A stretch of 64,000 nucleotides of DNA. Source: Alcanivorax sp. DP30 (lineage in GTDB: Bacteria; Pseudomonadota; Gammaproteobacteria; Pseudomonadales; Alcanivoracaceae). The stretch spans positions 334,858 to 398,857 of the forward strand of contig NZ_WTUY01000004.1 in NCBI RefSeq assembly GCF_009882945.1, in the 5' to 3' direction. Numbering within the stretch: the first letter of the stretch is position 1; every line of letters starts with the position of its first letter. This document shows, piece by piece, positions 42,376-50,733 of this stretch. The notes beneath the pieces are model-generated. The model worked only from the letters and a program-made list of their open reading frames with translations. It did no database searches and had not been told where the DNA came from. A program made the position numbers and the translations under genes.

Positions 42376-42867
42376 TCAGGCCGAAACGCTGTCGCGTCGC
42401 AACCCAAGTTTGTGCGCCAGCTCCAGAGACACAAACATGGGGCCCACCAGCAGGAAAACCAGGTCATCCACGAAGGACGGCTTTTTGCCTTCCACTTTAT
42501 GGCCCCACACCTGCACAGCCCAGGCAATCAACCACACGGCAGCACTGGTCCAGCCCAGAGACATGCCACTGCGATCCACGGCTACAACGGCCACCAACGA
42601 CAGTGCCAGCCAGGCACTCATCAGGACGGTCATGGCGGCAGACATGCGCAGATAGAAAGGCATGCAGATGGCAGCCAGCAGGGTGCCACCATTCACCCAG
42701 TAAGCCATCGCACCTTCCAGCCCCAGCCAGCTACCCAGCGGGAGCAACCAGAACAGGCCGATGGTGGACACAAAAATGGCAGGCACACAAAGAATGTGTA
42801 CCCACTGATTGACCGGATTGCGATGGCTGTCGCCATAATCCGCCAGAAAGGTCTGCAAATCACGCAT
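42376..42867 (-). CDS. Mpo1-like (DUF962) protein, 2-hydroxy fatty acid dioxygenase family
   Basis: A 163-residue membrane protein. The conserved N-terminal block YGDSHRNPVNQWVH and the C-terminal VWGHKVEGKKPSFVDDL with its His/Glu residues are diagnostic; four hydrophobic helices lie between. Yeast Mpo1 is an iron(II) dioxygenase that shortens 2-hydroxy fatty acids by one carbon (alpha-oxidation). The bacterial role is inferred. It sits upstream of the AraC-crotonase pair on the same strand, 43 bases away, fitting lipid metabolism. Confidence 0.82.
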   Translation of the reverse strand: MRDLQTFLADYGDSHRNPVNQWVHILCVPAIFVSTIGLFWLLPLGSWLGLEGAMAYWVNGGTLLAAICMPFYLRMSAAMTVLMSAWLALSLVAVVAVDRSGMSLGWTSAAVWLIAWAVQVWGHKVEGKKPSFVDDLVFLLVGPMFVSLELAHKLGLRRDSVSA

Positions 42868-43015
42868 GGGAACGCTCCGGAGTTGTTGTTTTCAATCCGC
42901 AGACTACCGGGAGGGCAAGCAGGAAAATTGTACGCAGGGGCCAACCGGAAAGCGGAGGCCCTGACGCGGACGTCCGCAACTGACAGACCCAGGCATCAGA
43001 CGTCCGGCGTTCAAA

Positions 43016-43426
43016 TCACACGTCGCAGGCGCGCCGGGTATCTTTCAGGGCGCCCAGCACCTGGTGGCGGCTCAGCATCCCCACCAGTCGTTTCTGCGCA
43101 TCCACCACCGGGTAGATCTTGGGCTTCTGATTCACCATCAGCTCCGCCACATTGACCACCGAATCGCTCTCCGCCACGGTGAGGGGCTGGTCATGCATGA
43201 ACTCATCCACGATCAACGAGCCTTCACAGTGGTAACTGGAGACCAGCAGTTTGCGCAGACAATCCTGCTCCGACACAAAACCCACCACCCGATGATTTTC
43301 ATCCACCACCGGCAGGCCGGAGGCCTTGTGTTTCAGCAACTGGTCCACCACCTCGGTCAATTCCGTGCCCAACGCAATGGCCGTGGGATGTTTGCCCATC
43401 AGGGCACCGACTGTCAGATCACTCAT
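43016..43426 (-). CDS. CBS-domain pair protein
   Basis: 136 residues from ATG 43426 (MSDLTVGALMGKHP). Two CBS motifs are visible: about 1-60 (ELTEVVDQLLKHKASGLPVVDENHRVVGFVSEQDCL) and about 75-130 (ADLMVNQK-type segment, YPVVDAQKRLVGMLSRHQVL). Stand-alone CBS pairs bind adenine nucleotides and regulate partner proteins. It is divergent from the membrane AAA ATPase gene (start 43606), with a 180-base shared promoter region, so a regulatory connection with it is possible but unproven. Confidence 0.85.
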   Translation of the reverse strand: MSDLTVGALMGKHPTAIALGTELTEVVDQLLKHKASGLPVVDENHRVVGFVSEQDCLRKLLVSSYHCEGSLIVDEFMHDQPLTVAESDSVVNVAELMVNQKPKIYPVVDAQKRLVGMLSRHQVLGALKDTRRACDV

Positions 43427-43605
43427 TGTCACATCCTCTGCAATGGCTCTTCTTTGACTATAGCACTCTGACTCTCCCCGTTCTGCGCTATTCCTCAATC
43501 TCCTGCATGACCGTTTCTTATACAGTAGGTGACGCCATCCGCTACCCTTCCTACAATGGTTGCCGCAGCCACCCCGAACTCCGGGCCGAATCAAGGACAC
43601 AGGAA

Positions 43606-46353
43606 ATGCGAATGGGATCGCACCGCAGACAATTGCCCGGCTTTGTGATGGCTTGCTTGTTGCTGTTGCTGCCGCTGGCCAGGGCTGCCACACCGGCCTG
43701 CGAAGAAGCCGAACAACTGCTGATCAGCCTGGAACGCGAATACCAGCAGTTGCAGAATGACCGCCAGCAACTGCAACGCGTTATTGATGGCCAGATTCCC
43801 AGCCATGAACAGCTGGAAACCCTGATCGGCCACTCTCTGGATAGCCCCCTGATCACCCTGCCGTCCACGGCCCCCTCACGGTCACTGGAATTACCCGAAT
43901 GCCCGTCACTGAATAGTGACCTGGAAGCCATCAAACGCCAGCTGGAAAAGCAGGACCAGGCCCTGCTTGTGCTGCGCCATCAGATTACCGACCGCAACCT
44001 GACGCAGCGGCGCGCCATGGTCAGCCTCACCGAGCTTAACCAGCAGCTGGAGAGCCTGCTCAGTGCCGACACGCTGGACCCGGGCATTCGTCAGGGCGCC
44101 CTGTTGCTACAAGACAACCTGGCAAGCACCTGGGCGCTGATTCCCAGGCTGGATGAAGAACGCTCACAGCAGGCGCGGGCGCAGCTGGATCAACTCTGGT
44201 ATGACAGCCCGACGCTGAACGCGCCAGTGCCCGTCACCGAGGCATATCGCACCCTGATCAAGATCCGCCTGGATATCCAGCGACAGATTCGGGTACTGCG
44301 TGGAGATATCTGGCAACGGCGTCAACTGGCCCGGCAGATTGCCGATTTCGGTGGCCTGAGCGCATCCCCCGCCCTGGTCGCCAGAGAAGCCCAACGGATC
44401 GGACAGCGGGCAATCGACACAATGGTACTGGTGCGCTACGACCTGAACGCGCCGATCCGTGGTAGCGGTTATCTGCCTTTAGTACAGAATGTCCTTGCTC
44501 TGGTGCTGGGCATCGCCGGGTTCGTGCTGCTGGTCAAACTGGCGCGACGCACACGCCACTGGGCCCTGAGTCTGCACGAGAAAGTGATCAGCATGAGTGG
44601 CGATAAACGCTGGGTACGCAATGCCAGTCGCCTGATCAGCGGCCTTGCCCCCATGCTGCCCTGGTTCCTGCTATGGATGATTCTCGACCAGCTTGACATG
44701 CGACTGAACACACCCTCCACCAAGGTGCTGTTCTGGTTACTGCCCTTTGCTCACCTGTACGTAATCTATGGCCTGCTTTGCCTGATGGGCGAATGGCTGC
44801 TGGGCCGTGTGGCCCAGAGTGCTGGCACCTATCTCAGCGGCGACCCGGCACAACAGGTCATAGAGCATTCCCGCGGCGTGGCTCGATGGCTGATGCTGCC
44901 CTGGCTTCCCCTGCTGGTGATCTGGGAAAGCCTCGGTCCATCCCTGCTCTACTACCTGATGCAGACGGTCCTTGGCGTTTGCCTGTACATTGCACTCAGC
45001 CGCCTGTTGACCCTGCGCAGCAAGGATTATCTGGTCTGTCTGCAAGCCATTCTGCCGTCACGACTGGATCCCATTGCCGAACGATTGCTCGGAGAGCGCT
45101 ATTTCCCGCTGTTTGCCCCCCTGCTGTTACCGGTGGCGCTGATCAGCTTCCTGGTGGGCTTTATTGATCGGGTGCTGACCGACTTCGATTGGTACGTGAG
45201 CTTCAAGGCCCGCTGGTTCAGGCTGCGCACCCGTATCGCCAGCGACGAGGGGAATGACCAGGCGACAGACCAGGATGACGAGGTGGAGATCCACTACGAA
45301 CGCTGGTTTGCCCAGGATGTCCCGGAAGGCTCCAAATTGCCGTTCATCGATACCGGCCTGGTTGCTGCCATCGAAAAAAGCATCCAGCGCTGGCATGAAG
45401 ACAAGACCGACGAGAACGCACTGGTAGTGGCCGGTGAAAAAGGCAGCGGCAAGAGCATCAGCATCAGCAAGCTGAAAAGCGCTCTGGAGAGCAGCTGTGA
45501 AAGCCTGAAGGTCATCGACATCAAGGTGCCCGCCCGCACCACCATGCCAGCGGATATCCTCGCCTTGGTCGGCGATACGCTCGATGTGGAACTGGGTGAA
45601 AACGGCGCCGCCGCGCTGGTAAAAAGTGATGAGGACAGAACACCCACCCTGGTGGTGCTGGATGAAGCGCAGAATTTCTTCCTCGCCCAGCAAGGCGGAC
45701 TGGAAGGCTGGCGACAGGTGCTCAGTCTGGTGAACGCGCGACTGGATAACGTGTTCTGGCTGCTGTTGATCAATAACCAGAGCTGGGCCTACCTGTGCAA
45801 CGTGTTCGGCCGAGACTACCAGTTCCGCAATGTGATCAAGGTGAAGCGTTGGGCCCAATCCGACATCCGCTCCCTGATTCTTTCTCGCAACCATCTCAGC
45901 GGCTACAAGGTACGCTACGACGAAGTGTTACTGTCTTCCCGTGGACCGGAGGCAGGCAATGTCCGTAACGCCGAACAACGATACTTCAGCCTTTTATGGG
46001 ATGCCTGCCGGGGCAACCCCCTGGTCGCACTGAGACTGTGGCTCACGTCTATCAAGGTACAGGGGCGCGATGTGCTGGTGGGTCTGCCTACCCCGCCTTC
46101 CGCCAGTCTCCTTGACAACATGGGCGAGAACGCCTTGTTTGTTTATGCCGCCATTGCCACCCACGGCACCCTCACCAGCAATGAAATCAGTGGCGTCACC
46201 TGCCTCCCCGAGAACGTGGTGGGGTACGCCCTGAAAGGTGGTTTCGATGCCGGCTTTCTGCAAAAAGCGGAAGACGGTCGCTACCGGCTGGTGCCATTGT
46301 GGTACCAGCCGGTGATCAGTTACCTGACAAGGAAGAACCTGCTCAATGAATGA
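43606..46353 (+). CDS. membrane-bound AAA ATPase with periplasmic coiled coil, unknown function
   Basis: A 915-residue protein. Residues 1-28 are a signal peptide (CLLLLLPLARA). Residues 30-270 are a coiled-coil periplasmic domain rich in Gln and Leu, reminiscent of the N-domains of large MscS-type channels. About six spans lie at 287-530. The cytoplasmic part has Walker A GEKGSGKS near 610, Walker B LVVLDEAQN near 686 and a sensor-like WLLLINNQS. A C-terminal winged helix (THGTLTSNEISGVTCLPENVVGYAL) resembles ORC/Cdc6-type ATPases. It overlaps the mscS gene by eight bases. An ATPase controlling the channel is the simplest reading; no known family name applies. Confidence 0.75.
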   Translation: MRMGSHRRQLPGFVMACLLLLLPLARAATPACEEAEQLLISLEREYQQLQNDRQQLQRVIDGQIPSHEQLETLIGHSLDSPLITLPSTAPSRSLELPECPSLNSDLEAIKRQLEKQDQALLVLRHQITDRNLTQRRAMVSLTELNQQLESLLSADTLDPGIRQGALLLQDNLASTWALIPRLDEERSQQARAQLDQLWYDSPTLNAPVPVTEAYRTLIKIRLDIQRQIRVLRGDIWQRRQLARQIADFGGLSASPALVAREAQRIGQRAIDTMVLVRYDLNAPIRGSGYLPLVQNVLALVLGIAGFVLLVKLARRTRHWALSLHEKVISMSGDKRWVRNASRLISGLAPMLPWFLLWMILDQLDMRLNTPSTKVLFWLLPFAHLYVIYGLLCLMGEWLLGRVAQSAGTYLSGDPAQQVIEHSRGVARWLMLPWLPLLVIWESLGPSLLYYLMQTVLGVCLYIALSRLLTLRSKDYLVCLQAILPSRLDPIAERLLGERYFPLFAPLLLPVALISFLVGFIDRVLTDFDWYVSFKARWFRLRTRIASDEGNDQATDQDDEVEIHYERWFAQDVPEGSKLPFIDTGLVAAIEKSIQRWHEDKTDENALVVAGEKGSGKSISISKLKSALESSCESLKVIDIKVPARTTMPADILALVGDTLDVELGENGAAALVKSDEDRTPTLVVLDEAQNFFLAQQGGLEGWRQVLSLVNARLDNVFWLLLINNQSWAYLCNVFGRDYQFRNVIKVKRWAQSDIRSLILSRNHLSGYKVRYDEVLLSSRGPEAGNVRNAEQRYFSLLWDACRGNPLVALRLWLTSIKVQGRDVLVGLPTPPSASLLDNMGENALFVYAAIATHGTLTSNEISGVTCLPENVVGYALKGGFDAGFLQKAEDGRYRLVPLWYQPVISYLTRKNLLNE

Positions 46354-47149
46354 TGGAAATATCGTCAACGACCTGGCGGTAGTGGTTGAGCTGTTCAACA
46401 TCTACGCCATTCTGCTGCTGTTCATCGGTGGCTTTGTGTTGTGGGCACTCAACTGGGGCATCCACAAGGCCGGCCAGAAAGTCACCGAAAAGCTGCCTAC
46501 CCGGCGCTTTCTGATTTTGCAGATCACCACCCTGATCGGCTTCGTGCTCTACACCGTGGGCGCCATTGCTCTGGTGGTGGGCGTATTGCAGCCTCCCAAG
46601 GAATTCATGCTCGCCGCTGGCGGTTCCGTCGCCGTGGCGCTGGGTTTTGCCCTCAAGGATATTGCCGCCTCGCTGGTGGCCGGCCTGCTGCTGCTGTTCG
46701 ATCGCCCGTTCCGGGTGGGAGACCGGGTCAGCTTCGACAGTGTCTATGGCGAGATTGTTTCTATCGGCCTGCGCACGGTGCGACTGCAAACCCTGGATGA
46801 CAATCTGGTCACTATCCCCAACTCCCGATTCATTACTGACGTGGTCGCGTCCGGCAACGCCGGGGAACTGGACATGATGGTGGTGACGGATTTTCATGTG
46901 GGACTGGACGCAGATCTGGAAGAAGCAAGAGCCATCATTGAAGAAGTGATCTTTACCAGCCGCTTCGCTTATCTGAAAAAACCCGTGAGCTTCGCTATCG
47001 AGGAAATCGAGATCGGTTACAAGCTGGCCATTCGCTTACGGGCCAAAGCCTATGTACTGGATGTGCATTACGAGAAAGCGTTTCAGAGCGATATTGTGGT
47101 TCGGGTATCCAAACGATTTTCCGAGGCAGGGGTCATTCGACCTGCCTGA
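46346..47149 (+). CDS. MscS family mechanosensitive ion channel
   Basis: A 267-residue small-conductance channel. The pore helix TM3 is about residues 88-117, with the Gly/Ala-rich GGSVAVALGFALKDIAASLVAG. The beta domain follows (RPFRVGDRVSF, VRLQTLDDNLVTIPNSRF), and then the alpha/beta vestibule. It has only two helices before TM3 and no periplasmic domain. The start overlaps the ATPase gene by eight bases, so the proteins are coupled. Together the pair looks like a large channel whose sensor/ATPase part and pore are separate polypeptides. Confidence 0.85.
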   Translation: MNDGNIVNDLAVVVELFNIYAILLLFIGGFVLWALNWGIHKAGQKVTEKLPTRRFLILQITTLIGFVLYTVGAIALVVGVLQPPKEFMLAAGGSVAVALGFALKDIAASLVAGLLLLFDRPFRVGDRVSFDSVYGEIVSIGLRTVRLQTLDDNLVTIPNSRFITDVVASGNAGELDMMVVTDFHVGLDADLEEARAIIEEVIFTSRFAYLKKPVSFAIEEIEIGYKLAIRLRAKAYVLDVHYEKAFQSDIVVRVSKRFSEAGVIRPA

Positions 47150-47238
47150 ACGTTTTGCGAAGCGCATGCCTGCATGCGAAAAGCGGGACTATCCGCGTGC
47201 AGGTGCTCAAGAACAGAAACCTGACAATAAACCGACCA

Positions 47239-47478
47239 TCATTGCCGGTCTTTTTTTTGCTTTTCCAGGATGGCCTCAACCTCTTCCCGTGGCAGGTAAT
47301 CCAGATCCCAGTGATTGGTAAAGGTTTCCTTGATTCGGTGCCGACCGCGGTGCAGATCATCCGGCGTCTCACCTTCATGGGCGGGATGATAGACACGGTG
47401 CTCAACGGGCTCCTCACATTCATCCTGCGAGGGAGACGCTGAAAAAAAACGTTGCTTCAGAGCTGTGAGCCAACCCAT
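47239..47478 (-). CDS. small hydrophilic hypothetical protein
   Basis: A 79-residue protein from ATG 47478, preceded by an ideal AGGAGG. It is charged and His-rich (VYHPAHEGETPDDLHRGRHRIKE) and ends EEVEAILEKQKKDRQ. No signal peptide or span is evident, though the first dozen residues (MGWLTALKQRFF) are amphipathic. The family is not recognised. It is convergent with mscS, and the ribosome site is the main support. Confidence 0.6.
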   Translation of the reverse strand: MGWLTALKQRFFSASPSQDECEEPVEHRVYHPAHEGETPDDLHRGRHRIKETFTNHWDLDYLPREEVEAILEKQKKDRQ

Positions 47479-47570
47479 GGTCACCTCCTCATGACACTAT
47501 CAGTTCACGCTATCACAGGAGGCGACAAGGTTTCATGAAGCCGTTAGGCAACATATCCCTGGGCCGCTTT

Positions 47571-48443
47571 TTACGCTACCAGATCCGGCCTCCCCATCAT
47601 GTCGGCAAGACGAATCAATGCGCGCCTGCGCAGGTGGGCACTGTCACGTTTTGACGGATGGAAGTCACGCTTGTAGTAGGCCAGGTAAGACTTGCCCAGC
47701 TTGCGCAACCATCCGGGTTTACCCAGCAGCCAGTTGAAGCCATTACGCACCGATTTCCAGTCCGTGGGATCGTCCATTTCCTGGCGCAACTGGATATAGT
47801 GAAAAATGGTAAAGCCAATGAACTCCACCGTGGTGAAGGCCATCTCGGAACTGCGCACCCAGTAGCTATCCACCTGGTCCTTGAAGACATCGAAGGCCAC
47901 CGCCTTGTGTTCACTTTCTTCAATCGCGTGCCACAGCCACAGCGGCACCATGCGCTCATCCATGCCCTCAATGAATTCCGGGTTTTCCAGAATCATTTCC
48001 GCCAGCATGGCGGTGAAGTGCTCCAGCGCACAGGTCTTGGCCAGCTGTCGTTCTGGTGACAGCACCTTGGCCATAAACTTGAGGCCGTCTTTCACAAAGG
48101 CATCCACTTTTTTGGCCGGTACGCCCTTGGTCTCCATAAATTCATTAAACGCATCATGCTCGTTTCCATGATGCGCTTCCTGACCAATAAAACCCTTCAC
48201 CTGCTCGCGCAGCATTGGGTCCTGAATATTTTTCTGGAAGTGACGGACCGAACGCACAAAAAAACGTTCGCCTTCGGGAAAAGTACAGGACAAGGAGGTA
48301 AGCAAAATGGATTTGAACTGATCATTATCAAACCAGTAACGGGGCATGGACGGGTCAAACTCAAAGTCCATCCGGCGCGGCTGAATATCGCTCTGGTTTA
48401 TTTTTTTCTTGGCAGCAAGTTGCCCAATCACTTGATCAGTCAT
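47571..48443 (-). CDS. PF10118-type metal-dependent hydrolase
   Basis: A 290-residue protein from ATG 48443, with AGGAGG seven bases upstream. It carries Glu/His pairs typical of a di-metal helical bundle: GQEAHHGNEH, ALEHFTAML and EESEHKAVAFD. Family members are annotated as metal-dependent hydrolases but look ferritin-like and di-iron; their reaction is not firmly known, and they are common in alkane- and lipid-using bacteria. It stands alone between convergent and divergent neighbours. Confidence 0.83.
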   Translation of the reverse strand: MTDQVIGQLAAKKKINQSDIQPRRMDFEFDPSMPRYWFDNDQFKSILLTSLSCTFPEGERFFVRSVRHFQKNIQDPMLREQVKGFIGQEAHHGNEHDAFNEFMETKGVPAKKVDAFVKDGLKFMAKVLSPERQLAKTCALEHFTAMLAEMILENPEFIEGMDERMVPLWLWHAIEESEHKAVAFDVFKDQVDSYWVRSSEMAFTTVEFIGFTIFHYIQLRQEMDDPTDWKSVRNGFNWLLGKPGWLRKLGKSYLAYYKRDFHPSKRDSAHLRRRALIRLADMMGRPDLVA

Positions 48444-48528
48444 GGTAGCCCTCCTGTGATTCATTCAATATGGGACAGGAGAACATGGGACGCTAGTGCA
48501 GTTTGTGCCATTTTTGCGTCCCGTGCTG

Positions 48529-49464
48529 TCAATCGGCGCCTCTCAACTGGACCACCTGATCACGCCCCTGCTCTTTCGCCAGATAGAGCGCTTCGTCGGC
48601 CGCACGCATCAGGGTCGGGACAGAGAGGGTGCTACCGGGAGCCCAACTCGAGGCGCCCACAGACAAAGTCACCGGCTGCCAGTCTGGACCACTCTTCACC
48701 TCCTGATTGGCACGCCGCATGGCTTTGACCAGACGCCAGGCCACATCGTGCGCACCGGATGCGTCCGTATTTGGCAATAGCACCGCAAACTCTTCACCGC
48801 CGATCCTGGCCACACGATCCCCTTTGCGTACCAGAGCGTTAGATAACAGGGACGCCACGGCGCACAACACCTTGTCACCGGTTTCATGGCCATGGTTGTC
48901 ATTGATGCGTTTGAAAAAATCCAGATCGATCAGTAGCAGAGAGAGAGGGAGCGACCCTTTCACTGCCTCCTGACACAGTTGCTGAAACCACTGCTCGAAG
49001 GCCCGGCGGTTGCCAATGCCGGTAAGTGGGTCCTGGTAGGCCTGGGAAAGTGCTGTCCGTTCCGATTCCCTGGCCCGCACATAGTTTCGCTGCAGAGACG
49101 CCTCCCGGCGACGTATCTCAGAAAGTCGATTGATGGCTCCCACTGCCAGATCCCTGGGCATCAGTTCGATCAGATAACAGTCCTGCCACTCGCCCGCGCG
49201 GCAGACACGGGAGCTGGCCGGGTAGTAGTGCTGCAAAGGCTCGATGAAACGAGTAGCAAGGTGGGCACATTGACGGTTTCGACGCACCATTTTCAGGAAG
49301 GCCTCACCATCGGTACGGAGAAGCGCGGCAATGTGGGTGGGCTCACTCCCGCCAAGCAACCGTCGAGCGTGGGCATTCAGCACCTTGATGCCCCCCTCTC
49401 CATCCATCAGCACCACCGGCAGGGAGATCGCGTCGAGAATGGCGAGGCAATCGACAGTGACCAT
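48529..49464 (-). CDS. PAS-GGDEF diguanylate cyclase
   Basis: A 311-residue protein. A PAS-like domain (about 10-60, PVVLMDGEGGIKVLNAHARRLLG) precedes a linker helix and a GGDEF domain with the active signature GGEEF near residue 222. An RKGD inhibitory site lies five residues before it, so product feedback is likely. DPLTGIGNRRAF begins the domain. It makes cyclic di-GMP. There is no signal peptide or span, so it is cytoplasmic. It starts two bases after the stop of the sensor-like gene at 49467, indicating a functional pair. Confidence 0.9.
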   Translation of the reverse strand: MVTVDCLAILDAISLPVVLMDGEGGIKVLNAHARRLLGGSEPTHIAALLRTDGEAFLKMVRRNRQCAHLATRFIEPLQHYYPASSRVCRAGEWQDCYLIELMPRDLAVGAINRLSEIRRREASLQRNYVRARESERTALSQAYQDPLTGIGNRRAFEQWFQQLCQEAVKGSLPLSLLLIDLDFFKRINDNHGHETGDKVLCAVASLLSNALVRKGDRVARIGGEEFAVLLPNTDASGAHDVAWRLVKAMRRANQEVKSGPDWQPVTLSVGASSWAPGSTLSVPTLMRAADEALYLAKEQGRDQVVQLRGAD

Positions 49465-49466
49465 GG

Positions 49467-49979
49467 TCAGTCATCCGCTGAAAAGTATTCCCGTCCCGCA
49501 GCGCCTTCTTCCGGCTGCAGATTCACGGCGACCCGGCATTCCGCGTGGCCACTGGCAATGGCTTCTCGAATCTCTACCCTGGCATAGCCGTGATTTTCCG
49601 CGGCAATCACGCCAAAGACATTGGACGTCATCATGCACAGCGCAGGACGACCTTCCACGTAACGACCAAAGGGACAGCGACGATTGCCCAGGATGATCTG
49701 TTGTTCATCCTGTTGAATGATGTAGAAGTCACCGCGGATTCGCCGTTTGAGATCGACCAGCACAGCCGCCATGCGAGCCTTGTCCAGCCTGGCCACGCCC
49801 AGGGCACTTCGATACTCGGCGTTTATCTCATCACCAATTTTCTGGCCGACTATGGATACCAGGCCCTCCGCATGCTCAAGGCCCGCCACATCCTGAATCG
49901 CCTCGGCCAGATAACCCAGCAACTGGCGGAGAAACCGGTCCTGATTCAGCGGTATTCTGGCACTGCTGATCTCATCCAT
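49467..49979 (-). CDS. sensor-like protein with methanogen-output-domain-type C-terminus
   Basis: 170 residues from ATG 49979, with GGAGGA upstream. The second half contains NRRCPFGRYVEGRPALCMMTSNVFG and AECRVAVNL, a Cys-Pro-Phe-Gly ... Leu-Cys ... Cys pattern seen in the MetOD1 output domain. The three conserved Cys could bind a metal or react to redox change; that is inference. It is coupled to the diguanylate cyclase two bases downstream, so it probably tunes cyclic di-GMP synthesis. Confidence 0.65.
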   Translation of the reverse strand: MDEISSARIPLNQDRFLRQLLGYLAEAIQDVAGLEHAEGLVSIVGQKIGDEINAEYRSALGVARLDKARMAAVLVDLKRRIRGDFYIIQQDEQQIILGNRRCPFGRYVEGRPALCMMTSNVFGVIAAENHGYARVEIREAIASGHAECRVAVNLQPEEGAAGREYFSADD

Positions 49980-50130
49980 GCAGTCCTCCAAAGGCAATCC
50001 CTAGCCGGAACAATGACGCACTACACGCAGTAAAGCGTGATACATATCACATTATTGCATTTCCATAGGAACCCGGAGCGGATTTCGCCCAGTTAACCCG
50101 GATTCTGGACGAATGGCTGTCATGAATACG

Positions 50131-50733
50131 TTAAGGGCACGCTGGAGCATGCCGCCGGAACAGCCGGGCATGAATTTCGCCGGCCTGTTTTTCCCGATGG
50201 AGTGACCAGTTTGCCGGCACCGCAGGCACCGCACCCTGACGGCGGGATTCCAGGTAAATCCAGGCGCCGTCCGCCAGCCAGCCCCGCTTTTCCAGGTCCG
50301 CGCAGGCGGGCTCTGCCAGCCCCAGATCATAGGGAGGATCCACGAACACCAGGTCAAAGGGCTCGGCAGGCTGATGCAACCACACCAGCGCATCGTGGCA
50401 GAGCACGCTGACTCGACCATCAAACAGGGGCTGCAGCTGGCGCTGCAGGTCTGCTACCCGGTCCCGCTGTTTCTCTATCAGCACCGCTTCGCGGGCACCA
50501 CGACTGAGCGCTTCCGCGCCCAGTACCCCGGAGCCGGCAAACAGGTCCAGCACACGCATGCCCGGCAATTCGAACTGTAGCCAGTTGAACAGGGTTTCCC
50601 GCAACCGGTCCGAGGACGGGCGCAAGTCGCCACCGTGATCCACAAACTGCAATCGCAAGCCACGCTTCTCGCCACCGATAATACGCACCTGGCCCTTGCT
50701 GGCCGTAGCGGCACGGCCCTTATTCTTCGCCAC
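50131..50733 (-). CDS. rsmD: 16S rRNA (guanine-966-N2)-methyltransferase RsmD
   Basis: A 200-residue SAM methyltransferase. SAM motif I is LDLFAGSG at 62-69, the base-flipping DPPY is at 132-135, and the entry RIIGGEKRGLRL plus RPSSDRLRETLFNWL is characteristic of RsmD. The start is GTG 50733, overlapping the end of the M16-family gene by 14 bases, with GAGGCGG as ribosome site. Translation is therefore probably coupled to the peptidase genes. The location next to M16 genes and ftsY matches Pseudomonas. Confidence 0.92.
   Translation of the reverse strand: MAKNKGRAATASKGQVRIIGGEKRGLRLQFVDHGGDLRPSSDRLRETLFNWLQFELPGMRVLDLFAGSGVLGAEALSRGAREAVLIEKQRDRVADLQRQLQPLFDGRVSVLCHDALVWLHQPAEPFDLVFVDPPYDLGLAEPACADLEKRGWLADGAWIYLESRRQGAVPAVPANWSLHREKQAGEIHARLFRRHAPACP

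Noticed and set aside
47222-47260. Terminator after mscS
   Set aside because: There is a run of eight T but only a four-pair GACC/GGTC stem, too weak to call.
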